NCBI GenBank assembly: GCA_001936135.1
Contig: CP012816.1
Location: 248,001-312,000 of the forward strand
Origin: Saccharomycopsis fibuligera x Saccharomycopsis cf. fibuligera
Taxonomy: Eukaryota; Ascomycota; Saccharomycetes; Ascoideales; Saccharomycopsidaceae
DNA length: 64,000 bases
Reading direction: 5' to 3'
Shown: one piece after another, positions 10,654 to 21,416 of the stretch
How the letters are laid out: each line of letters opens with the position of its first letter
How positions within the stretch are numbered: position 1 is the first letter of the stretch
Translations under genes and position numbers: made by a program
The notes under the pieces: generated by a model
The model's database searches: none
Told to the model about the DNA's origin: nothing
What the model saw: the letters and a program-made list of their open reading frames with translations, nothing else

Positions 10654-12297
10654 ATGGCTCATTTAGCGGAAAAACCTCAACCTGAGGTCGAAAACAATGC
10701 TAATACCACCACCATAGTTGATACAACATCCATTATTGAAAATGACAGTACTGTTATAAACGACGAAAATCGTCCACTTTTTCATTTTACCCCACCTCAT
10801 GGCTGGATGAATGATCCAAATGGACTTTTCTTTGACAAGCATCAACAGTTATGGCACGTTTATTATCAGTATAACCCTAATGGAACCACCTGGGATCTTC
10901 CGTTATACTGGGGTCATGCTACTTCTAAAGATCTCACTAACTGGGAACATCATGACGTTGCAATTTCTCCAGCTAAGGACAATGAAGGGGTTTTTTCTGG
11001 TAGTATTGTGGTGGATCATAAGAATACTTCTGGATTTTTCGATGACTCGGTGCATCCAGATCAAAGAGTGGTGGCCATATATACTACTGATTCTCCAAGT
11101 TTAGGTTTGGAAACCCAAGATGTGGCTTACTCATTAGATGGTGGCTATACATTTACTAAATATAGTGCTAATCCAGTACTCGATGCTAATTCATCTCAAT
11201 TTAGAGATCCGAAAGTGTTTTGGCATAAACCTAGTTCTCAATGGATCATGGTAGTGGCAAAGACTCAAGAATACAAAGTTCAGTTTTTTAAATCTTTAAA
11301 TTTGAAAAATTGGACCTGGGCTTCAGATTTTAGTGGAGGTTATCCTGGATATCAATATGAATGTCCAGGTTTGGCCGAGATACCAGTGGCCAACTCTGAA
11401 AAAACCAAATGGGTACTTTTTCTATCAATCAACCCTGGTTCACCTAATGGGGGATCAATCAATCAATATTTTATTGGGAACTTTGATGGAACCAGCTTTA
11501 CTCCGATTGATAAGTTTACTAGATTTGTTGATATTGGAAAAGATTTTTACGCTTTACAAACATTCAGTGATGTTGAATTAGCTAAAGATGGCGCGTTGGG
11601 AGTCGCTTGGGCTTCTAATTGGCAGTATGCTAACAAAGTACCTAGTAACGGCTGGAGAAGTTCTTTGTCATTAGTTAGAAAGTTCAGTCTAGATTATGTG
11701 AAAGTGAATTCGGAAAATAAATTGCTTTCGTTGATTCAAACTCCAGTAGTCAATGCTAAAGTCGGACAAAACATCGTGGAAAAGAATTACAAGCTACGAG
11801 CTGATAATGGCTCGTCGGCCATCAATTTACAAAGACAAGCCTCTGGTGTGTTTGATTTTGAACTTATTATTAAAATTGATGAAAGTGTTTTGACAAATTC
11901 TCTTGATGCAAACTTGGAGATCGCTGTGAGCTCAGCTAATAATGAAGAATCATTGATTATTGGATTTGATCCAGTTGGCCAGGCATTTTACGTTGATCGT
12001 GGAGTTAATAATAATAAAACCAACAAAAAACATTTTAATCATCCATTATTCAATGACAAAATTAGTACTTATGTGGAACATTTACACTTGGATTCAAAGG
12101 GGCTCAAAGTCTATAAAGTTTACGGTATTGTTGATAAGAATATTGTTGAATTGTATTTCAATGATGGTACTGCAACAATGACTAATACTTTCTTTATGAG
12201 TCCGGGGAATTATCCAACCTCCGTGGAAGTTAAAAGTAATATTGATGAAATTTTCTTTCTTGAAAATGTGGTGCTTAGAGAATTGTCTGCTCAATGA
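10654..12297 (+). CDS. SUC2: invertase (beta-fructofuranosidase, GH32)
   Basis: 547 residues from the ATG at 10654. It hydrolyses sucrose and related beta-fructosides. The GH32 signatures are all present: WMNDPNG with the nucleophile Asp54, the RDP motif at about Asp185, and ECPG with the acid/base Glu236. A C-terminal beta-sandwich follows, with a conserved ELYFNDG near the end. Similarity to S. cerevisiae Suc2 is high throughout. The frame is open upstream to a stop at 10555-10557 but has no earlier ATG, only TTG at 10570, so I reject a longer start. With this start the N-terminus (MAHLAEKPQPEVENN) has no signal peptide, so the enzyme would be intracellular. The upstream in-frame segment is hydrophobic, which leaves the secreted form open. 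TATA-like and poly(T) elements lie upstream. Confidence 0.93.
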   Translation: MAHLAEKPQPEVENNANTTTIVDTTSIIENDSTVINDENRPLFHFTPPHGWMNDPNGLFFDKHQQLWHVYYQYNPNGTTWDLPLYWGHATSKDLTNWEHHDVAISPAKDNEGVFSGSIVVDHKNTSGFFDDSVHPDQRVVAIYTTDSPSLGLETQDVAYSLDGGYTFTKYSANPVLDANSSQFRDPKVFWHKPSSQWIMVVAKTQEYKVQFFKSLNLKNWTWASDFSGGYPGYQYECPGLAEIPVANSEKTKWVLFLSINPGSPNGGSINQYFIGNFDGTSFTPIDKFTRFVDIGKDFYALQTFSDVELAKDGALGVAWASNWQYANKVPSNGWRSSLSLVRKFSLDYVKVNSENKLLSLIQTPVVNAKVGQNIVEKNYKLRADNGSSAINLQRQASGVFDFELIIKIDESVLTNSLDANLEIAVSSANNEESLIIGFDPVGQAFYVDRGVNNNKTNKKHFNHPLFNDKISTYVEHLHLDSKGLKVYKVYGIVDKNIVELYFNDGTATMTNTFFMSPGNYPTSVEVKSNIDEIFFLENVVLRELSAQ

Positions 12298-13099
12298 TGG
12301 TCTATATATAATACCATTAATTAGATGGTAAATTTCTTGTAATAATTACCTAGTTTTGCTTGCTCTGCTGGCGAGAGCTAAGGCAAATATAGGATTGATT
12401 ATTTCTATAACAAATATAATATCAATCTTTACAGAAAAATACATCGCTGTAATACTGGAGTTACAGGTTTTATTTTAATTCGCAAACAAACTCCGTCCCT
12501 TCCCAAGGCAAAATTGGGGTAAAGTACCCCCAAATTGATCTTTATTATTTTCTTTTGGGGGTGATTTTAAGGAAATCCGAGAGTCGATTTGTGCAGGTAG
12601 TCTAACTACTTTGAACAGACTGATACGCTGACTATGTGCAGGGAATACCCAATGATATCTATTAAGGTACGCAGCATGACGTTTACTTTATATACAGCCA
12701 ATTAGAACATAGTAAACCGCCAATCAAGCTTACAATTTTGGTACTTGCTTATCAAGATCTTTCAGTATGCTATGTTATATGCACCGGCCCCGGAGTTTTC
12801 TTTGACGCTTCTTTATGTTGGTTCACGTTAATCGAGGGAAGTTAGTCCCGGCCAGTTCCAACATGTGTAGGTTGTCTCGTATGTTTGTGCGTTTTAACGT
12901 ATTTGATATAGTGCAAATGGCTAGTTAATACAGCTACATGTACAAATGTTAAAGAAAACTTTGCCGTTATTGTTGAGAACGGCGAAAAGAAAATTGACAG
13001 CGCCCCAAGAGTAACGTAACATATTTTGTTTTTATTCATAAATATAAGGTAAAAATAAAACAACGATCCTTAAACAAAAGCTATTCATACGCGCTCAAA
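12298..13099. other. convergent intergenic, invertase / malate dehydrogenase
   Basis: 3' ends of two converging genes. A short hairpin (GGGGT/ACCCC stem, 5-nt loop) lies at 12516-12530. I see no gene. Confidence 0.6.
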
Positions 13100-14146
13100 T
13101 CACAATTTAGCTCCACCAGTGACAAATTCTGCCCCTTTTTTAATAGACGGTTTCAAACCCTTAAGAGCCACCTTAACTAATTGTTGTTCTTGTTCAGTAA
13201 TGTTTTCTAATGGATTAAGTACAGTTTCCAACTTAGCACCTGGACCCAAAACTACTGGCACAGCAAAATAGTCAACACCAGTAGCTTTAGCCACTGCTTT
13301 ACCACCAGGCACTCCAGGCAAGTAAACAAAAGCTGCTTCTGGAATTGAGTCAGCGCTTTGTTGTTTCACATCACCTGCAAGTGCTTTCAATACAACCTCA
13401 GCAAAACGGTAGCCAGCAAATGCCATTGATAACGTAGCGGAACCAGCCCCCTGTTTAGCATTAACAACTTCATCACCACCGAATTGCACTCTGTGAACGT
13501 AGTCTTTGTATTCTTTGCCGTTACCCAATTGAGCACTCACTTTAGCACCAATCTTAGAGGATTTCACCAATGGAACAATGGTATCACCAGAATGACCACC
13601 AACCACGCTGATTTTGCCTCTAATTTGTGCTGGGTCATTAATTTTAAGCAAACTGGCCAAAAAGGTTTCAGCTCTAACGAGATCCAAAGTAGTAATACCA
13701 AAAAGTCTAGTTGGATCAAACACCCCAAATTGCTTAAGAGTTTCAGCAGCAATTGGCACAGTGGAGTTAACTGGGTTTGAAATAATCAAGACAAAAGCTT
13801 TTGGACTGTACTTAGCAATACCACTAACAAGGTTTTTGATGATTCCTGCATTGATCTTGAATAAATCAGCTCTGGTCATGCCTGGTTTTCTAGGAACCCC
13901 GGCTGGGATTACAACTAACTGAGTTCCAGTAAGTGCCTTACGGAGTTCTGATTCATCTTTTGGACTAGATGGTTGAAAACCTTCAACTTTGGCCTTAGTG
14001 CTAACGTGTGATAAATCAGCAGCAACCCCTGGAGCACCTCTGATATCATAAAGAGAGAGCTCAGTAACATATGGGGAAAGTTTCAAAAGGAGAGAAAGTG
14101 GTTGACCAATGCCTCCAGCGGCTCCGAGAACAGTAGCTTTGACCAT
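13100..14146 (-). CDS. MDH3: malate dehydrogenase, probably peroxisomal
   Basis: 348 residues from the ATG at 14146. It interconverts malate and oxaloacetate with NAD(H). Visible motifs are the N-terminal Rossmann GAAGGIGQP, the substrate-binding [20 protein letters not shown], and the catalytic [11 protein letters not shown]. The protein starts directly at the dehydrogenase fold, so there is no mitochondrial presequence. The last residues are GGAKL, and AKL is an accepted variant of the peroxisomal targeting signal PTS1. This fits the Mdh3 role of moving reducing equivalents out of peroxisomes during beta-oxidation. Targeting is inferred from the tail alone, and a cytosolic isoform remains possible. 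TATA-like sites lie at 14181-14188 and 14371-14378. Confidence 0.92.
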   Translation of the reverse strand: MVKATVLGAAGGIGQPLSLLLKLSPYVTELSLYDIRGAPGVAADLSHVSTKAKVEGFQPSSPKDESELRKALTGTQLVVIPAGVPRKPGMTRADLFKINAGIIKNLVSGIAKYSPKAFVLIISNPVNSTVPIAAETLKQFGVFDPTRLFGITTLDLVRAETFLASLLKINDPAQIRGKISVVGGHSGDTIVPLVKSSKIGAKVSAQLGNGKEYKDYVHRVQFGGDEVVNAKQGAGSATLSMAFAGYRFAEVVLKALAGDVKQQSADSIPEAAFVYLPGVPGGKAVAKATGVDYFAVPVVLGPGAKLETVLNPLENITEQEQQLVKVALKGLKPSIKKGAEFVTGGAKL

Positions 14147-15271
14147 AATTATTTAGTATTGGTGTAATTGTATTCTGCAGTATTTATAGGTACTCAGAGA
14201 GTTGTTTTGAATATATATAGATGAAGTAGCTCGATAGAGAGGATTCAAGAGGCTAGTGAATCTAACTTTTTCTATTGAAAATTAAATGAGATTATTGAAT
14301 AGATATACAATTGAACCAATTGTAACAGTCGATTGGTAGAGAAAGAGAGCAAGCACGGGGAAAGGAGAAGTATTTATACTGGTTTTGCTAACTAGCTTTT
14401 TTTATTTTTTTTATTTTTTTTTTTTTTTGAATTCCGGTCTCGGGGGATTTTGGGCTTCTGTCGCTCAGTGTGACTCAAGTGGCTTGCCCTTTTAGGCGTT
14501 CATTCATCACCATAAACTATCATACATACACAGTGTCCTCTTTTCCTCAAGTGTCGCCATCAAAAAGGTTCCTCTTTTTGTATGATCTTATATAATGATA
14601 CTATCTTTCTTAACTTTAGAAAAAGTTTGTCTTGGCTGTTGTTCAAGGCTCCATAGTATAGAAGACGATTTGCGTCGAAAAGTTTGTTCCAGCCGAGCGA
14701 GGAAGAAAAATCGTAAAAATCCGGGGAAGACCACTATTTGATTTGCAATGTCGGATCACAGGAACAACAATGCCAGCAATTCATGCAAACTCACACGTCA
14801 TTATAAATTACCCAATAGATAGTCTAAACCACGAAAGCTTCCGTATACTTACATCACACGTAACTGATATTTGCCGATATAATAATTGTGGCGCTTTCTT
14901 TTACGTAGACATGCATCGTTAGTCTTCTTTTGCCCCGGGATCATAGATCGGGGGGTGAATGCTAGGTGGTCGATATAAAGTGAAAACACCTTGGACTCAA
15001 GATTCAAAACTCTCAACTTTTGTTTAAGCAAAAAATATGAATATTGGTTGTTATCACTACTTTACGAAAACTTTTCAAAAATCTATAGAAATTTTTTTAG
15101 TATTTTGGTGAGATAATACAGCGTATACACGTAAGTAGCTTAAACTAAATAAATTTCTGAATTTACCAAAACTAGAACCAATTACAACAACGGAAAGAGA
15201 GAAAAAAAAAAGAAAAGAAACAATACGAAATTCCCCGACATAGAGTGCTTTTTTAGAGTGAAGATAATAAC
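14147..15271. other. intergenic: MDH promoter and PDI1 3' side
   Basis: Upstream region of malate dehydrogenase. It holds TATAAATA on the minus strand at 14181-14188 and again at 14371-14378, and a T-rich block at 14398-14428. I found no gene. Confidence 0.6.
14371..14378 (-). promoter_or_regulatory. TATA-like element of malate dehydrogenase
   Basis: TATAAATA on the minus strand about 225 bp before the start codon. A second copy at 14181-14188 is only 35 bp before it and seems too close to be the main element. Confidence 0.35.
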
Positions 15272-16822
15272 TCATAATTCATCATGAACTTCATCATCAT
15301 CATCATCATCAACCTCAGCAGATTCTTCTTGTTGTTTCTTTAAAGCAAGTCCGTCAATCTTGTTGCCACCATTATTCTTGATGAAATTAGCCAAAGATTC
15401 CAAGTCTCTTGATTCTTCAAATGGCACCGGGTTGGATTTGTCACCAGCTGGGTACAAGATCAAAGTTGGAAAACCTTGAATTTCAACATTAACATCATTT
15501 TGAGTAGCTTCGATACTGGTGATCAACACTTTGTCACTAGCATTCTTATCCTTTTGGTAAACTTGAGCCAACTCTTCATAAGTTGGTGCCAATCTTTTAC
15601 AGTGGCCACACCAGGTAGCATGATATAAAACAAGCACGTCTTTTTTGTCATCGTTGATTATTTTGTCATGAGTGTGGGCCACCAATTTGTAAACTGCCTG
15701 ATCTTGAGTCTTTGGAATTTCTTCAGACTTAATCTTTGGAGTAGCAGAGCCAGCACTAAAATCCGTTAACAATTTTTCGATATCTTCAATGGCCAAATCC
15801 TTAACCTGGTCTAAACCGTATTTTAAGTTTTTCTCCAAATCGTGAATGGCAAACAATGGGAACTTTTCTTCTTGGTTCAAGTTCTCAGCATGTCTACCAA
15901 ATCTGGAAGCGTCCAAACCAACAAAATTAAGTTTGCCGCGGTACTGCTTTGCATACTTGGTGATCTTAGTTTCCCACTCTTTTCTTTCTTCAGGAGTATT
16001 GTAAAACAAGTAGGCTAATGGGATCTTGGCGGTCATGTAGTCTTGGAAAGTTTCACCATTAATCTCACCGAAATATGGTTTAGATTCGTAATCTATGAAG
16101 GAGGTCAAACCTTCAGAAGTGACTTCTTTTTCACTAAAAACTGCTGGTTTTTCATCTGATTGTTGACCAGCTCTGTAGACCAAATAAACTGGCTTTTTAG
16201 CATCGGCGCCAAATTCTTTAGCCAACTTGGCGTCGGTACTAGCCAAGAAGGTGTACTTGTCTCTCTTGCTGTTGGCGATAGTGTAGTAAGTTTCGTTAGC
16301 AGCGGTAGAAGCGCTGGCGGTTGTTTCTGGCAAGATTTGTACAATCACCGGTTCTTTGGCGTCAGTAACAATTTCAGTCAAGTCACTAGAAGTAATATTA
16401 GTTTGCACTGGTGGTTGAGATTGTTTAATCATGTAAGTGGCAATGGCTTCAGCCTTTCTGGCACCTTCGTATGGTTTCTTGTCATCTGGACCTCTGAAGA
16501 CACTCAAAGTTGGGTATCCTCTGATACCTTGGGCTTGACAAAGAGCTTCCTGTTCAGTACAGTCAATTTGAGCTAATTTGATGTTTTTGTCTTCGAGTTG
16601 GCTGGCAGCTTTGATATATTCCGGACCCAAAGCTTTACAGTGGCCACACCATGGAGCAAAGAATTCAGCAAGCACCAACGGGTTCTCTTTCAAGAACTTT
16701 TCAAAGTTATCGCTGGTCAATTTGACAACAGCAGAGTCGGCTGGAGCAGAAGCAGCGTCTTGGGCAAAGATTGGAGAGATAACCGCCAACAAGGTGGCAA
16801 TCGTCTTCAAGTTGAACTGCAT
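15272..16822 (-). CDS. PDI1: protein disulfide isomerase
   Basis: 516 residues from the ATG at 16822. The frame runs further upstream, but the 56 extra residues precede a textbook signal peptide (MQFNLKTIATLLAVISPIFA), so the internal ATG is chosen. The fold order is a-b-b'-a': the first thioredoxin domain has the active site CGHC at 59-62, two redox-inactive domains follow, and a second CGHC lies at 405-408. An acidic tail ends in HDEL, the yeast ER-retention signal. It catalyses disulfide formation and isomerisation in secretory proteins in the ER lumen. Confidence 0.97.
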   Translation of the reverse strand: MQFNLKTIATLLAVISPIFAQDAASAPADSAVVKLTSDNFEKFLKENPLVLAEFFAPWCGHCKALGPEYIKAASQLEDKNIKLAQIDCTEQEALCQAQGIRGYPTLSVFRGPDDKKPYEGARKAEAIATYMIKQSQPPVQTNITSSDLTEIVTDAKEPVIVQILPETTASASTAANETYYTIANSKRDKYTFLASTDAKLAKEFGADAKKPVYLVYRAGQQSDEKPAVFSEKEVTSEGLTSFIDYESKPYFGEINGETFQDYMTAKIPLAYLFYNTPEERKEWETKITKYAKQYRGKLNFVGLDASRFGRHAENLNQEEKFPLFAIHDLEKNLKYGLDQVKDLAIEDIEKLLTDFSAGSATPKIKSEEIPKTQDQAVYKLVAHTHDKIINDDKKDVLVLYHATWCGHCKRLAPTYEELAQVYQKDKNASDKVLITSIEATQNDVNVEIQGFPTLILYPAGDKSNPVPFEESRDLESLANFIKNNGGNKIDGLALKKQQEESAEVDDDDDDEVHDEL

Positions 16823-18420
16823 GGTATTTGTTTGTGTTAAGTTATTGCTAGATCTAAAGCCAAAGTGGTAGAATGAGTATCGGGACGCTGTAAAGGAAGA
16901 AAACTGGTGGTTTATAGACAACAGCAGTAGTGCACAGAGGATGGAGGGAAGACAAAAGAAACAAAATTGGCGATAATGGATTACAAACAAATAGTAATGT
17001 TTCTTTGAATTGGAGAAGCGGACTCGTCTTTTCTTTTGGCGGGTGGTGAAAAATCGAGCGAGCGAGCGATGGCCGCACGCTGCAGTAACGCAGATTTCTT
17101 CCCTCGTGGTAGTAATAAAGCCACGCTGGAACTAAGCGCCACCCGCTAAGCACAGTCGGTGGCAAGAATTCGTCAAATAAGGGGATACCCGGAACACTTA
17201 CTAAGCAGGCGCTAACACATAATTATTAATTCCAGCACAGAGGATCCTGGCTTGTGGGCAGCACCTGGCCACAGAGTTCAAAACTTTGGTTGGCGCTGTA
17301 ATGCCTGAAGGAGACAGTCTACCGTTGAGGAGTAGCTACTGTTTTTGTCGCTGTATTGTGTTCGTTCTGTGGGCTGCTTGCTAGGCTTTTGGCGGATTTT
17401 GCATTCTTGTAGCGTAGATGCTACAATGACCGAGAACGATTGCAGCACAAATATGTTCTGGTCCACCGGTTACATTTTCGTAAATACAATATTTTTACAG
17501 CCATGCTTCGATAGTTTGCGAATAATATACAGGACGATTGCGCCAACATTTTACTAAGAGACACTGTTGCTCATCTCGAGGGGGCTATATACTGCGGGAG
17601 TACTGGTAAAACTGATCAAAGGCGCCAGGATCTTTTGCTCGTACCAGTTATTCCTCTGTGTACACTCCTCGGCACTACCGCTATGTTAGTACTATGAGCA
17701 CAGCACGCCTACAACGACATCGTTTGAGACCCTAGGCGCTGTCCAGCTGCCGGTCGTGGACCCAATACAGCAGATAAGACAATAGGCAGCTACTGGTATC
17801 CAAAGAATATATATGCCGTATGGTATGCTACTGCCAGAACAGCTGTACATCTATATACACTAGAGTCAATCTTCCCCCAAGTAAGATTCATTATCGGCGC
17901 CCAAGTTGCTATTCGCCCCTCTACGGGAGTGTTTGTGTCTGGGCCGGGCAACATGTCTTTTAGGGTGGTAAACGAGGCAACTTGTGAACTAACTGGCATT
18001 ATCTCAAACAAGAACAAAATAAAATAAAATCAAAAAAACAGTCAAATCGAAACCCAAACCCAATACTGAAAGCTATTGCTAGTATAGTACACCCACCCAT
18101 ATTCGGTTCTCTTATTTCGCCTCTGCTTTGTCTTTAGTTGAAGCATACTCAAATTCACACACACCCACACCCACAACCACACCCACACATACACAAATAC
18201 CTTTTCTTCCAGCTCACCCGCTCATTTCCGCAGTTTCAGTCCCCCATCTCTGCTTAGCTTTCTAGTTTGCTCCCGATTCAAAGCGTAATCAGCCATCCAA
18301 TCTGATTCAAATACAAATACAAAGCATACGCATTGTTAGTTGTTCTAAACGGTTACTGAGAATCATTCTATTTCTTGAAATCTAAATATATCAAATAACA
18401 TCACCATTTCACAATAAAAA
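16823..18420. other. divergent promoter region PDI1 / SEC4
   Basis: About 1.6 kb between two divergent genes. The SEC4 side carries a C/A-rich block (18156-18194). A minus-strand ORF of 75 codons at 17790-18017 has no recognisable homology and is not called. Confidence 0.6.
18156..18194 (+). promoter_or_regulatory. C/A-rich tract with ACACCCA repeats
   Basis: Several ACACCCA/CCACACC units lie about 230-265 bp upstream of SEC4. They resemble Rap1/Tbf1-type sites or a simple CA-rich leader element. No function is shown. Confidence 0.35.
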
Positions 18421-19035
18421 ATGTCTGGCGCAAGAACTCCATCCAGATCATATGACATGATCATGAAACTATTGTTAGTCGGCGACTCCGGTGTCGGCAA
18501 GTCCTGTTTGTTGTTGAGATTTGTTGAAGATAAATTCAACCCATCTTTTATCACTACCATTGGTATAGATTTCAAGATCAGAACTATTGAAGTTAGTGGT
18601 AAAAGAATTAAGTTGCAAGTTTGGGACACTGCAGGTCAAGAACGTTTCAGAACCATCACCACCGCTTACTACAGAGGGGCAATGGGCATTATTTTGGTTT
18701 ATGACGTTACCGATGAGCGTACCTTCGAAAACATCAGAACTTGGTTTAGCACTGTTAACCAACATGCCAACGATGATGCCCAGTTAATGTTAGTGGGTAA
18801 CAAGTCCGATGAAACTGATAATAGAGCCATTACTAGACAACAAGGTGAAGCATTGGCCAAAGAATTGAATATTCCATTCATAGAAGCTAGTGCTAAAAGC
18901 AATGAAAACGTTGACGAAATATTTTTCCAATTAGCTACTTTGATCCAAGATAAAGTTTCTCAAGATCAATTGAATAATGAAAAAGGATCTCTTAATGTTA
19001 ACCAAACAGCCGGTAAATCAAGTGGCTGTTGTTGA
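18421..19035 (+). CDS. SEC4: Rab GTPase Sec4
   Basis: 204 residues from the ATG at 18421, no intron. It is the Rab GTPase of secretory vesicles that recruits the exocyst and drives exocytosis at sites of polarised growth. Nucleotide-binding motifs are the P-loop GDSGVGKS at 21-28, the switch-I threonines in TTIGIDF, DTAGQE starting at Asp69, NKSD, and EASAK. The switch and effector sequence matches Sec4/Rab8 rather than Ypt1. The hypervariable tail ends in Gly-Cys-Cys, the double geranylgeranylation signal. Confidence 0.95.
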   Translation: MSGARTPSRSYDMIMKLLLVGDSGVGKSCLLLRFVEDKFNPSFITTIGIDFKIRTIEVSGKRIKLQVWDTAGQERFRTITTAYYRGAMGIILVYDVTDERTFENIRTWFSTVNQHANDDAQLMLVGNKSDETDNRAITRQQGEALAKELNIPFIEASAKSNENVDEIFFQLATLIQDKVSQDQLNNEKGSLNVNQTAGKSSGCC

Positions 19036-19189
19036 TTTACTATTGGTTTTACAAATTTTATAGTTGTTATTAAAGGTAATAGTACCTGTTTTGGCAATGG
19101 TAACGGCGGTGGGTAGAAGTGATAATGGTTTGTACTTTTTCGTTGGTTAGCTTTTTTCTCAAGTCTTTATTTTATTTTATTTTATTTTT

Positions 19190-19225
<36 letters not shown>

Positions 19226-19945
19226 TTTTGTTTATTCATTTTAATCTCATTATTATGATTATTATCATTTTTGGTCTTTGCCTCTTTTGTTTGGTTTATC
19301 ATTTTTACTTTCTTCATATGTAGAAATATAAATATTGTCTATTCTCAGTTTAATGATTGTCTTGTTCCTTGGAGATTTTTTTGATACAAGGGATGCTACG
19401 TCTACGAATTGGTACTTTATTTTGCTTTTTAATTGTGATGCTGCTCATAGAAGAATAAAAAAAAATTTGCAAAGTAACAATCAATTCTTTCGTCACCAAA
19501 TGGGTTTCTGGTCTTCAAGTTAACGTCGCAATCATTACTATAAGTTAGCCTCTGGTAGTTAACTGCATTGATGCGAATTGCATTACATTACGCTCTTTCC
19601 ATTTCAAAGTTCTTTGAACCCGATTTTCGAGCAGAGCTTAACCATATCGTAGCGTTGATCTCTCAACTTTACTTGATATCATGGCCCATGCCAAGGACCT
19701 GGTAAACTTCATTGGATATCGCTGTAACTCTTGATACTGGTGAGTGACAGGAACTCATTATCATTGCTACAAACAAAAAACTACAACATAGAAGCAGATT
19801 TGAATATCAGTCAAATAAAAACGAAAGAAAGAAAGAAAGGTCTAACGTTAATAAGAGTTTCGTAAAATTAGGAAAAATAGTAAGAGAAGGTTAAGTGGTA
19901 ACCAAAAAAGAAAAGCATATAATTGCCGATTTATGATTCAAGAAA
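19036..19945. other. convergent intergenic SEC4 / ACB1
   Basis: 3' regions of both genes. It contains a (TTTTA)-like stretch followed by a 31-bp T run (19192-19222). No gene seen. Confidence 0.65.
19192..19222. repeat. poly(T) tract, 31 bp
   Basis: Thirty-one T about 160 bp after the SEC4 stop. Unlike most runs in this window it is at a 3' end rather than a promoter. Confidence 0.95.
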
Positions 19946-20681
19946 TCATTGATACTTGGCAATCAAGCTGTCAACCAAAGCAATGTATTGCTTTTCAGCA
20001 TCTTCTTGAGAAGTACCCTTCAATTTGTCCCAAGCTTCCCATTTGTATTTACCCTTGAAGTCAAAGACACCTGGCTTGGTGGTGTTATTGTCACCAACGG
20101 TGGCTTGCTTGTAAAGGCCATAAAGTTCGAGCAATTCATCGTCGGAAGGTCTGCTTGGCAAGTTAGAGACAGCATCAGCCTAAAAATCATGACCGTTAGT
20201 AAGAGAGAAGAGATATATAAAAAAAGGGCGATATTTAAGGTGAGAGAAAATATGTCTGAGCAGCAAGACCGCAATTTGAGTGAAAGTAAGGAGAATCACA
20301 ATCAGCACAAATGAGAAATCAGCATTGTTGAGTGGATAAATTCCTCAAACAAATTTGAACATTGCGTAGCTTGCCTCTTGGCTTGGATAAAAGTGACCTG
20401 ACGACGTTAAGCTAAATCAAATGCAACAGTCAGTCAGGTAGTGCCTTCTCAACAAAAGCGCCACCAATGCTGGTTATCACAATCACAACGACAACCAAAC
20501 TGAAACTCAAATTCGCATAGGCACTCACAAGTCAATCGACAATTGACGGTTGAACTCTGAAAAGAAGTCGAAAAATCAATACTGTTTCACTCAATCCTCA
20601 ATCATCGAAAACTTAAAAACAAACTAATCAACAAGCAAATGGGCAACGACATACCTTTTGGGTGAATTCAGCGGAAACCAT
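19946..20681 (-). CDS. ACB1: acyl-CoA-binding protein (one intron)
   Basis: 86 residues after splicing. Exon 1 is 20655-20681 (MVSAEFTQK) and exon 2 is 19946-20179. The 475-nt intron has donor GTATGT (20649-20654), branch site TACTAAC (20195-20201) and acceptor TAG (20180-20182), in phase 0. The joined protein is a typical small ACBP, with the YGLYKQATVGD and KWEAWDKLKG motifs that line the acyl-CoA pocket. It carries long-chain acyl-CoA in the cytosol and supports fatty-acid synthesis and membrane assembly. Without the first exon the ORF would lack its first helix. The alcohol dehydrogenase gene follows upstream in the same orientation. Confidence 0.95.
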
Positions 20682-21416
20682 AGTGATTTAAAATTGGTGG
20701 TGTTAGTAGTAGTGATGAAGAAAGGAAGTTCTAATATCTATCCAATTGAGTCAATTGCACTAACAGACAAAAAGTTCGGAAAACAGAAAACAAAAAAGTA
20801 GGAGGCAAAATCAAAAAGATATACAGTCCAAAAAAAAAAGGACATTATCGCTACGATCTTCATGTGCTCAACAAACAACAAAAAACGCAGTTGGCTCTCG
20901 AGCGAGAGATCGCTAGCAAGTGTCTTGTCTGTTCCCCGTCGTGGCTAGTGCGTACTCTGCTGAGTTGAGCTGAGCCACAACTGTGGCAGCCCAGTCCATA
21001 TGTGGGGTATTACCCGGAGGTCTCATTGCATGGATAATAAATTATGTGGGTGGTGAGAGAAAACTGAACAGTATGGAAGGCACTATATATCCAAGCAGCT
21101 ACTGCCGGCGCTTATTCGGAACAAGAGATGAGTTTCAAGGATTATTATCAAGAAACAGCTAGGGCATAATTTGCAATTGAAACGTATTGGCGAGCAAGGT
21201 TCAAATGTATTGACAGTCTATAAACCAGCGTTGATCGCGAATAGATGAGAGAAGCTTAAAAAGAGGTACAAGATCTTTGAACAAGAAAAAACACAAGCCA
21301 ACAAATTGAGCAATAAGTATTAAAAAAAAAAAAAGAAAAAGTTGCAAAAGAAAGTCTGCTTGATATGACAAAAAAGCTTTTCACTCAAGCAAACTTTTAT
21401 CTACTAAAACGCGTCG
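20682..21416. other. intergenic: ACB1 promoter
   Basis: Upstream of ACB1 and downstream of the alcohol dehydrogenase gene. Mostly AT-rich. No gene seen. Confidence 0.6.

Noticed and set aside
17790-18017. 75-codon minus-strand ORF between PDI1 and SEC4
   Set aside because: It lies inside the SEC4 promoter, has no homology and no splice signals, and is short.
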